Shown piece after piece: positions 34,782-40,792 of a stretch of DNA of 40,792 bases. The stretch is from Chloroflexota bacterium. GTDB taxonomy: Bacteria; Chloroflexota; Anaerolineae; Promineifilales; Promineifilaceae. The DNA is taken from positions 1 through 40,792 of the forward strand of contig JAAEOP010000763.1 in NCBI GenBank assembly GCA_024223125.1, read 5' to 3'. The number at the start of each line of letters is the position of its first letter. Position 1 is the stretch's first letter. Under the pieces are notes generated by a model that worked only from the letters and a program-made list of their open reading frames with translations, was not told where the DNA came from and made no database searches. The position numbers and the translations under genes are program-made.

Positions 34782-35210
34782 CTACCCTGCTATGTTATAA
34801 CTTGTAACAAGTTGAGGTTGGCCCTTTTTAGCCGCTTCCCGCTTGCTCTTGGGCTGCTTTTTATTCACATTCACAGACGCTGTAGCCACTTCGTCGCCAT
34901 CAGCATCATTAAACTCAACCAGCCAGGCGCTATCCTCATAATCAAAATGCGCCTCAGCCTCCCACTCTTCACCATTCAAGGCCGCAGCGATTTCGGGATG
35001 AGCGACCGCAGCTTCCACAGCCAGACGGCGCATATGAATCACTGTCTCCAGTTGAGCAATGTTGCGGCGAGCTGCCTTCAAGCGGGAGTAATCTTCCAAT
35101 TGACCAGACGTGCGACGAAAACGCAGATTAAACAAATCTTCTCGCGCATCATCCAACATTTCTGCCAGTTTACTCTCATTCATTTCACGAAGTTCAACAA
35201 TATTAGCCAT
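34782..35210 (-). CDS. rpmC: Ribosomal protein L29 (uL29) with a long C-terminal extension
   Basis: 142 residues, about twice the usual 60-70. Residues 1-70 are ordinary L29 (ELREMNESKLAEMLDDAREDLFNLRF, TSGQLEDYSRLKAARRNIAQLETVI). Residues 71-142 add a mostly acidic segment with WEAEAHFDYEDSAWLVEFND, a lysine-rich stretch (NKKQPKSKREAAKKGQP) and a short end QLVTSYNIAG. That end is encoded by a short palindromic tract (AACTTGTAACAAGTT, 34799-34813). L29 sits beside the peptide exit, so the extra domain would lie on the solvent face; its role is unknown. The ATG shares one base with the rplP stop. Confidence 0.93.
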   Translation of the reverse strand: MANIVELREMNESKLAEMLDDAREDLFNLRFRRTSGQLEDYSRLKAARRNIAQLETVIHMRRLAVEAAVAHPEIAAALNGEEWEAEAHFDYEDSAWLVEFNDADGDEVATASVNVNKKQPKSKREAAKKGQPQLVTSYNIAG

Positions 35211-35626
35211 TACAATCTATCCTCCCGTGAAACAATTTGTGTTTTAATCGGTAGCTTATAGCTGGCTAAACGCAGCGCTTCGCGGGCCTGATCTTCGGGT
35301 ACGCCAGCAATTTCAAAAAGAATGCGACCCGGTTTTACAACAGCAACGTAATGGTCTACAGATCCTTTACCTTTACCCATACGAGTTTCAGCCGGCTTGG
35401 CGGTCACTGGTTTATCAGGAAAGATACGAATCCAATATTTACCGCGACGTTTATTGTGGCGCACAGCCACACGACGAATCGCTTCAATTTGTCGGCTGGT
35501 AATCCAGCCTGGTTCTAATGCCTGCAAGCCTACCTCGCCGTGTAGCAAATCGGTACCGCCTTTGGCGAATCCTCGCATACGGCCGCGAAACTGCTTGCGA
35601 TATTTAGTCCGTTTTGGCATTAACAT
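35210..35626 (-). CDS. rplP: Ribosomal protein L16 (uL16)
   Basis: 138 residues. It helps to place the A-site t[78 protein letters not shown] are the signatures. Start is the ATG (MLMPKRT) behind GGGAGAAGAG; an ATG two codons later and a TTG upstream are alternatives. Confidence 0.97.
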   Translation of the reverse strand: MLMPKRTKYRKQFRGRMRGFAKGGTDLLHGEVGLQALEPGWITSRQIEAIRRVAVRHNKRRGKYWIRIFPDKPVTAKPAETRMGKGKGSVDHYVAVVKPGRILFEIAGVPEDQAREALRLASYKLPIKTQIVSREDRL

Positions 35627-35700
35627 AATCTCTTCTCCCAAAAATAGAGATGGAAACTGAAGGCGTTGGGAATATTCCTTTTGACCTCAAGTCTCTCCAC

Positions 35701-36372
35701 TTATTCACTAATATAGACTTCCATCGCCTCTAGCCCAGACTTCTGGGGCAGGATTTCACCTTTGTAAACCCAAACTTTTACCCCAATCATGCCAAAGGTA
35801 GTCAACGCTTCTGCAAATCCATAATCTAAATCTGCCCGAATCGTATTGCGCGGCACACGGCCGTCCCACATCTTTTCTTTACGCGCCATTTCAGACCCGC
35901 CCAAACGGCCGCCCACCTCAATACGGACACCTTCCGCGCCCTGGCGCATCGCTTGTTGAATCGTTCGTTTCATCGCCCGGCTGTGAGAAATACGTCGCTC
36001 TAATTGACCGGCAATATTTTCCGCAATAAGCTGCGCGTTCGTATCTGGCTGCGAAACCTCTTCTACCTCAACCCGAATGGATTTACCGGTCAGGTTACGC
36101 AATTTTGCCCGCAAATCTTTTACAGAAGCACCTTTACGGCCGATCACAATACCCGGACGCGCCGTATGAACTGTCACCTGCACCTGTTTAGGCGCCCGCT
36201 CAATCTCCACCAACGAGATGCCTGCTTTAGGCATCTCATTTTTAATAAGTTTGCGTATGGCAAAATCTTCATGCAGCCGATCTGCATAATGCCGACCTTC
36301 GGCATACCAACGAGTATTCCACTCACGAATTGATTTCAAACGAAATCCTACTGGATGTACTTTACGTCCCAA
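35701..36372 (-). CDS. rpsC: Ribosomal protein S3 (uS3)
   Basis: 223 residues. It forms the mRNA entrance with S4 and S5 and has helicase function. The KH domain includes GIVIGRKGASVKDLRAKLRN with the GxxG loop GRKG. MGRKVHPVGFRLKSIREWNTRWYA begins it and RNTIRADLDYGFAEALTTFGMIGVKVWVYKGE ends its C-terminal domain. An imperfect short-period tract lies just ahead of it, between rpsC and rplV. Confidence 0.98.
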   Translation of the reverse strand: MGRKVHPVGFRLKSIREWNTRWYAEGRHYADRLHEDFAIRKLIKNEMPKAGISLVEIERAPKQVQVTVHTARPGIVIGRKGASVKDLRAKLRNLTGKSIRVEVEEVSQPDTNAQLIAENIAGQLERRISHSRAMKRTIQQAMRQGAEGVRIEVGGRLGGSEMARKEKMWDGRVPRNTIRADLDYGFAEALTTFGMIGVKVWVYKGEILPQKSGLEAMEVYISE

Positions 36373-36384
36373 TTTATGCCTCCA

Positions 36385-36448
36385 TCTTAGCAGTTGTCAG
36401 TTATCAGTTCTTCTACCCGTCACCGAACACTGAACACTGTTTACTGTC
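36385..36448. repeat. CAGTTATCAGTTC / GAACACTGAACACTG short-period tract
   Basis: AGCAGTTGTCAGTTATCAGTTC is followed by ACCGAACACTGAACACTGTTTACTG in the gap between rplV and rpsC. The words are the CAGTNNTCAGT class also seen beside rpsI (23378-23400). Confidence 0.55.
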
Positions 36449-36449
36449 C

Positions 36450-36830
36450 CTAATAATCCCCATAATCAACAACATCTCTTTCCGCCAGCACAACAGTCAC
36501 ATGCGACGAGCGTCGTAATTGCGGCCGAAAACGGCCGCGGCCGGCAAACAAACCGCCATAACGACCTTTCCGCCGAGTAGGCCCTTCGTCTGCAAAAATA
36601 CGGCCAATAAGAAGTTCATCAGCTTCCAACCCATAATTATCCTCAGCATTTGCTACTGCTGATTGAATTAACTTATAAACAGGGTCAGCTGCTTTTTGGG
36701 GCATAAACTGCAACATATCCAGCGCTTCATCTGCGCCCTTACCACGAACCGCATCTACAACCAGACGCACCTTACGCGGAGATATTTGCAGATAGCTTAA
36801 CTTTGCTTTAACTTCAAATGCTTCAGCCAT
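36450..36830 (-). CDS. rplV: Ribosomal protein L22 (uL22)
   Basis: 126 residues. Its long loop lines the exit tunnel at the site of macrolide action. KAKLSYLQISPRKVRLVVDAVRGK and YKLIQSAVANAEDNYGLEAD with RIFADEGPTRRKGRYGG and the end SSHVTVVLAER are typical. Its ATG is two bases after the rpsS stop. Confidence 0.98.
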   Translation of the reverse strand: MAEAFEVKAKLSYLQISPRKVRLVVDAVRGKGADEALDMLQFMPQKAADPVYKLIQSAVANAEDNYGLEADELLIGRIFADEGPTRRKGRYGGLFAGRGRFRPQLRRSSHVTVVLAERDVVDYGDY

Positions 36831-36832
36831 AA

Positions 36833-37117
36833 TTACCGACGCCCCTTCTTCTCCGCTCTACTGATATGACCACGGTAAGTGCGTGTGGGAGCAAACTCGC
36901 CCAACTTATGACCGACCATGTTTTCAGTAATATAGATGGGGATATGGCGACGGCCGTCATACACAGCAATCGTATGTCCCACCATCTGCGGAAAAATTGT
37001 ACTCGACCGCGACCAGGTACGAATTACCTGACGCTGCTGTCTCGAATCATTCATTCTTTCAACCTTACGTAACAACTTTGGATCTACATAAGGTCCTTTC
37101 TTTAGTGAACGTCCCAT
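36833..37117 (-). CDS. rpsS: Ribosomal protein S19 (uS19)
   Basis: 94 residues, standard. A head protein of the 30S subunit that forms a bridge with S13. [68 protein letters not shown] covers the conserved block. AGGAGG lies eight bases before the ATG; longer in-frame reading into rplB is not conserved. Confidence 0.98.
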   Translation of the reverse strand: MGRSLKKGPYVDPKLLRKVERMNDSRQQRQVIRTWSRSSTIFPQMVGHTIAVYDGRRHIPIYITENMVGHKLGEFAPTRTYRGHISRAEKKGRR

Positions 37118-37130
37118 TCTATACCGCCTC

Positions 37131-37973
37131 CTACCTGCGTTTCTTGCTACGACGACGGAAAATATACTTGTCCGTTGCCTTATTACGGCGTGTCCGATGC
37201 CCCAGAGCCGGTTGGCCCCACGGCGTCTTCGGCCCAGGCATACCAATCGGAGAACGTCCTTCACCACCACCATGTGGATGGTCGTTCGGATTCATCGCCG
37301 ACCCACGAACTGTCGGCCGAATACCCATATGACGTTTCCGTCCCGCTTTACCCAACTTAACATTCCCATGCTCCACATTACCCACCTGACCAATCGTTGC
37401 TAGACACTCTTTGGCTATATAACGCTCTTCGCCAGATGGCAAACGCACCAACGCATGTTGAGGATGATCCTTCGAGAGCAACTGAGCGGATGTACCCGCC
37501 GAACGCACCAACTGCGCCCCACGCCCAACCTGCAGCTCCACATTATGAATCATCGTACCCAGGGGAATATCATTCAAAGACATTGCATTACCAGGACGAA
37601 TATCTGCATTAGGCCCGCTCATCACAGAGTCACCCACCCGTAAACCCAAGGGAGCAACAATGTATCGTTTCTCGCCATCTGCATAAAACAATAACGCAAT
37701 ACGCGCCGAGCGGTTTGGATCATATTCAATTGAAGCCACCCGCGCTGGAATATCAAATTTGTCACGTCGCTTGAAATCAATTTCACGATAACGACGTTTA
37801 TGGCCGCCACCTCGGTGGCGAATTGTAATCTTGCCCCGAAAATTACGGCCGCCATGCTTCCGTATACCCTGAGTCAGAGACCGCTCTGGCGTCGAGCGCG
37901 TCACTTCCTCAAAAGTTTGGCCGCTCATATCACGACGGCCAGGCGAAGTTGGCTTATAAACTTTAATTGGCAT
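37131..37973 (-). CDS. rplB: Ribosomal protein L2 (uL2)
   Basis: 280 residues. Needed for subunit joining and peptidyl transfer. It has [18 protein letters not shown] near the start, [25 protein letters not shown], and the near-universal [15 protein letters not shown] with the His linked to peptidyl transfer. TTGGAGGAATGT precedes the ATG. A hairpin (CATTTGGG / CCCAAATG, 38009-38032) and a repeat element lie in its leader. Confidence 0.98.
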   Translation of the reverse strand: MPIKVYKPTSPGRRDMSGQTFEEVTRSTPERSLTQGIRKHGGRNFRGKITIRHRGGGHKRRYREIDFKRRDKFDIPARVASIEYDPNRSARIALLFYADGEKRYIVAPLGLRVGDSVMSGPNADIRPGNAMSLNDIPLGTMIHNVELQVGRGAQLVRSAGTSAQLLSKDHPQHALVRLPSGEERYIAKECLATIGQVGNVEHGNVKLGKAGRKRHMGIRPTVRGSAMNPNDHPHGGGEGRSPIGMPGPKTPWGQPALGHRTRRNKATDKYIFRRRSKKRR

Positions 37974-38063
37974 ACATTCCTCCAAGGACAGACACTAGAT
38001 TTTTTAACCATTTGGGAACATCACCCCAAATGTCAAGAACCTTCGCCCTTGCTACGAAATTAA

Positions 38064-38147
38064 GTGGCTATACAGGTCATTCCTGCAAAGACAGGAATCC
38101 ACACATCTGAATACCCACCTTCGCGGGTACGACATCTGTATAGTTAC
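38064..38147. repeat. 84-bp GTAAC-ended element carrying a two-hairpin REP core; supplies the rplW stop
   Basis: The ends GTGGCTATACAGG and CTGTATAGTTAC resemble those of the 93-bp elements. The core is the inverse of the repeat at 27191-27250. The TAA stop of rplW lies inside the last GTAAC. Confidence 0.8.
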
Positions 38148-38443
38148 ACACCTTCAAATAAATCAATCGAATTACCAGGAGAAAGAGTTACAATTGCCTT
38201 CTTCCATCCTGATTTCCGTACCGTCACACGGCGCAGTCGTCGCGCCCGTTTTGCCGGCATCTTCATCACACGGACTTTTTCCACATCAACATCAGGCCAA
38301 GCCAATTCTACCGCTTGCTTGATCATATGTTTGTTAGCCCGCTCATCTACCACAAAAGTATATTGATTGTAAAAATCAGCCTGAAAGCCGCTCTTTTCTG
38401 TAATCACAGGCCGACGAATAATATCTCGCCAATGTAACTGCAT
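38144..38443 (-). CDS. rplW: Ribosomal protein L23 (uL23)
   Basis: 99 residues. At the tunnel exit it docks trigger factor, SRP and SecY. IIRRPVITEKSGFQADFYNQYTF and VDERANKHMIKQAVELAWPDVDVEKVRVMKM with RRVTVRKSGWKKAIVTLSPGNSIDLF identify it. Its stop codon is provided by the terminus of the repeat element downstream, so the last residues (EGV) may have been altered by that insertion. Confidence 0.97.
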   Translation of the reverse strand: MQLHWRDIIRRPVITEKSGFQADFYNQYTFVVDERANKHMIKQAVELAWPDVDVEKVRVMKMPAKRARRLRRVTVRKSGWKKAIVTLSPGNSIDLFEGV

Positions 38444-38448
38444 AATCG

Positions 38449-39135
38449 CTATGCCTCCTCTACCACTTCCGCTTCATCGGCCAACTCTGTCTCCTGAACA
38501 AAAAGTTCCTCTGCATCATCCAAAAAACCTTTAACCACATCCAATGCAGCCAATGGCGCCAGTACTTTCTCGTACCCCAATAAATCACGAATATTAAGAT
38601 AACTAGCCCGTAATATCTTCACATCTGGTAAATTCCGCGCCGAGCGTTCTACATTCTCATTACGATCTGCCAACAAAATCAATGTACTGTTCCCTTCAAC
38701 CAAGCGATCTAGCAGACTCACTATCTCCTTGGTTCGCGGTGTGTCCAAAGACAGATCGTCCAGAACAACAATTTCACCGTTGCTGGCCTTCACACTCAAC
38801 GCCGAACGCAACGCTGCCCGCCGCATCTTTCGGGGCATATTCTTAGTGTGCTTACGTACCTGCGGACCATGAGCAACACCACCGCCTACAAAAATGGGCG
38901 CCCGCCGACTGCCGTGACGAGCATTACCCGTTCCCTTCTGGCGGTAAATCTTGGCCGTTGAATATCTCACTTCGGAACGACCTTTAACTTTGCGCGTACC
39001 TAAACGCGCATTAGCCAGTTGACGCACCAAAGCCTGATGCATCAAACCCCGGTTAATTTTTGCTTCAAATATAGTGGCCGGAAGCTCTACGTTGCTAACT
39101 TCCTCGCCAGCCATGTTATATACTGGAATATTCAT
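38449..39135 (-). CDS. rplD: Ribosomal protein L4 (uL4)
   Basis: 228 residues. Its loop reaches the exit tunnel, and in some bacteria L4 regulates the S10 operon. KVKGRSEVRYSTAKIYRQKGTGNARHGSRRAPIFVGGGVAHGP is the loop signature. A 25-residue acidic end (DDAEELFVQETELADEAEVVEEA) goes beyond the common length. GGAGG precedes two adjacent ATGs; the second (NIPVYNMAGEE) has the better spacing. Confidence 0.97.
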   Translation of the reverse strand: MNIPVYNMAGEEVSNVELPATIFEAKINRGLMHQALVRQLANARLGTRKVKGRSEVRYSTAKIYRQKGTGNARHGSRRAPIFVGGGVAHGPQVRKHTKNMPRKMRRAALRSALSVKASNGEIVVLDDLSLDTPRTKEIVSLLDRLVEGNSTLILLADRNENVERSARNLPDVKILRASYLNIRDLLGYEKVLAPLAALDVVKGFLDDAEELFVQETELADEAEVVEEA

Positions 39136-39148
39136 CATCACGCCTCCG

Positions 39149-39817
39149 CTAACCTTTTGCTGCATCCCGAACAAAAACCAAACCGCCCTTAGCGCCCGGA
39201 ACGGAGCCTTTCACAGCAATCAGGTTCTTTTCTGAATCGATCCGCATGACCTCAAGATTTTGGGCGGTAAATTGCTTATTACCCGTACGGCCAGCCATTT
39301 TCTTACCCTTAAAGACATGACCAGTACCAGAAGTGGCCCCAATTGAACCAGGAGCACGCCAGCGATCAGATTGGCCATGCGTTTTTATACCGCCGGCAAA
39401 ACCCCATCGTTTGACAACACCTGTAAAACCGCGACCTTTTGACTTGCCGGTCACGTCCACTTTCTTACCAATCTCAAACTGCTCAACATTAAGCTCCTGA
39501 CCAACTTCGTACTCACCTACATCTTTAGTGCGAAATTCGCGTAAATGTTTGAGTGCGGGGATGCTATTATTGGCTTTCCGATGAGGATGTTTCTTATCGG
39601 TTGAGAGCAAACCAAGATGACCTTTCTGCCCTTTACTGAGGCGTCTCTCTTTGGCTTCCCCAAATCCTAGCTGCACGGCCGTATAACCGTCAGTTTCTTG
39701 TGTTTTAATCTGTGTTACGTAACATGGCCCAGCTTGAATAATGGTTACTGGTGTCACGACACCGTTTTCATCAATAACCTGAGACATGCCCAATTTCACA
39801 CCCAGTAAACTATTCAT
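39149..39817 (-). CDS. rplC: Ribosomal protein L3 (uL3)
   Basis: 222 residues. It binds near the peptidyl-transferase centre and starts 50S assembly. LLGVKLGMSQVIDENG, VKRWGFAGGIKTHGQSDRWRAPGSIGATSGTGHVFKGKKMAGRTG and the end SVPGAKGGLVFVRDA are standard; the Gln in THGQSD is the residue that is methylated in some species. Between this gene and rpsJ lie 90 bases with a hairpin-forming AGAGATTGGCA / TGCC...AATCTCT pair. Confidence 0.98.
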   Translation of the reverse strand: MNSLLGVKLGMSQVIDENGVVTPVTIIQAGPCYVTQIKTQETDGYTAVQLGFGEAKERRLSKGQKGHLGLLSTDKKHPHRKANNSIPALKHLREFRTKDVGEYEVGQELNVEQFEIGKKVDVTGKSKGRGFTGVVKRWGFAGGIKTHGQSDRWRAPGSIGATSGTGHVFKGKKMAGRTGNKQFTAQNLEVMRIDSEKNLIAVKGSVPGAKGGLVFVRDAAKG

Positions 39818-39907
39818 AAATTACCTCCAGGACTGTCAGCAACCGGGTGATGCTGCATCATCCTATCAGAGATTGGCAAGTACATACTGCCAAAAAATCT
39901 CTAATCT

Positions 39908-40216
39908 CTAAATCGAAATCTCAATATCTACACCAGCCGGTAAATTCAATCGCATCAATGTATCAATCGTTTTAGAATCTGGATTAATAACATCAATCAG
40001 CCGTTTATGCGTCCGAATCTCAAAATGCTCATGAGAATCCTTATCAATAAACGTACTGCGGCGAACCGTAAAACGTTCAATCTTAGTCGGTAACGGAACC
40101 GGCCCTACTACACGCGCGCCAGTACGCTCCGCAGTACCCACAATACGCTTGGCCGACTGATCAAGAACGCGATGATCATATGCCTTCAAACGAATACGAA
40201 TTCTTTGTTTAGCCAT
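39908..40216 (-). CDS. rpsJ: Ribosomal protein S10 / NusE (uS10)
   Basis: 102 residues. It works in the 30S head and, with NusB, in transcription antitermination. [63 protein letters not shown] and [16 protein letters not shown] match the family throughout. GAGGCGACCT precedes the ATG; the longer in-frame start adds nothing conserved. Confidence 0.98.
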   Translation of the reverse strand: MAKQRIRIRLKAYDHRVLDQSAKRIVGTAERTGARVVGPVPLPTKIERFTVRRSTFIDKDSHEHFEIRTHKRLIDVINPDSKTIDTLMRLNLPAGVDIEISI

Positions 40217-40278
40217 AGGTCGCCTCAAAATCATTTTCCCGGAAACCACTTTGTTATTTCCAGGAAAATGAACAACTC

Positions 40279-40792
40279 CTAATCCAAAATCTTGGTAATA
40301 ACGCCAGACCCAACCGTCAGACCACCTTCACGAATGGCAAAGCGGCCGCCTTCTTCCAATGCTACCGGCGTGATCAATTCCACTATCATTTCCACATTGT
40401 CTCCCGGCATCACCATCTCTACACCTTCCGGTAAGGAAATCGTCCCTGTCACATCGAGTGTGTGGATGTAGAACTGCGGCCGATAGCCAGGGAAAAACGC
40501 TTTGTGCCGTCCCCCTTCATCTTTCCGCAATACATACACCTCACCGGCAAACTTGCGATGGGGGGTAATACTGCCCGGCTTGGCCAATACCTGACCCCGC
40601 TCCACTTCATCGCGAGCCACACCGCGCAGCAACAGCCCCGCATTGTCTCCCGCTTCTACCTTGTCTAGTATCTTGTGGAACATCTCCATAGAAGTGACGG
40701 TGACTTTGCGTGACTCATCTTTCAAACCCACTATCTCTACTTCGGTGTTGGGAATCATCGTGCCCCGGTCTACCCGTCCGGTGACCACTGTG
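40279..40792 (-). CDS. tuf: Elongation factor Tu, C-terminal part (gene cut by window edge)
   Basis: About 170 residues are visible, covering domains 2 and 3. [73 protein letters not shown] and [18 protein letters not shown] are diagnostic. The G domain lies beyond the right edge and the frame is open to it. Placement directly ahead of rpsJ is the usual str-S10 junction. Confidence 0.97.
   Translation of the reverse strand, partial: TVVTGRVDRGTMIPNTEVEIVGLKDESRKVTVTSMEMFHKILDKVEAGDNAGLLLRGVARDEVERGQVLAKPGSITPHRKFAGEVYVLRKDEGGRHKAFFPGYRPQFYIHTLDVTGTISLPEGVEMVMPGDNVEMIVELITPVALEEGGRFAIREGGLTVGSGVITKILD

Overview
The window looks like a bacterial chromosome segment from a Chloroflexota lineage (Anaerolineae-like, possibly near Promineifilum or Caldilinea). 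That is inferred from the giant repeat-built secreted protein, the helix-turn-helix citrate synthase, a small Chloroflexota-type protein, and the mixture of palindromic and short-period repeats. No rRNA or tRNA gene was recognised. Almost every gene is on the minus strand, so transcription runs mostly from high to low coordinates.

Layout. (1) 1-10325: one uninterrupted minus-strand frame of at least 3,441 codons, cut by the left edge. It encodes a secreted protein with a degenerate transglutaminase-like domain, eight tandem beta-sandwich modules in four A-B pairs, and eight FG-GAP-like blades. (2) 10.3-11.1 kb: a PKD-domain scrap beside a palindromic element, and two small ORFs. (3) 11.1-14.55 kb: a vitamin B12 uptake operon (btuF-btuC-btuD) behind a cobalamin riboswitch, an 8-codon leader peptide with a strong ribosome binding site, an intrinsic terminator and a small repeat element. 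(4) 14.75-17.3 kb: two divergent citrate synthases, one fused to a DNA-binding domain, with two palindromes between them. (5) 17.3-19.7 kb: an MFS transporter gene broken by a frameshift, whose second half runs in frame into an NmrA-like reductase gene, followed by a MarR regulator; candidate operators lie in front of both. (6) 19.8-21.1 kb: a decayed zone with remnants of a response regulator and of a DUF262 (GmrSD-type) protein. (7) 21.1-23.2 kb: a membrane SH3 protein and a YabN-type MazG fusion. (8) 23.4-40.8 kb: one continuous ribosomal superoperon from tuf (cut by the right edge) to rpsI, including secY, adk, rpoA and truA.

How it fits together: the superoperon supplies the translation apparatus, the alpha subunit of RNA polymerase, the Sec channel, adenylate kinase and pseudouridine synthase A. 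The usual map and infA genes are missing between adk and rpmJ. The operon ends at an intrinsic terminator that abuts the mazG ribosome binding site. The B12 operon is probably repressed by its end product through the riboswitch.

The most unusual signals are not single genes. They are a strongly over-represented octamer palindrome (ACGGCCGT), a family of about 85-95 bp elements that share their ends but not their cores, and short-period degenerate tracts that reach into gene tails and into the giant gene. The riboswitch, leader peptide and terminator arrangement is also worth a close look.
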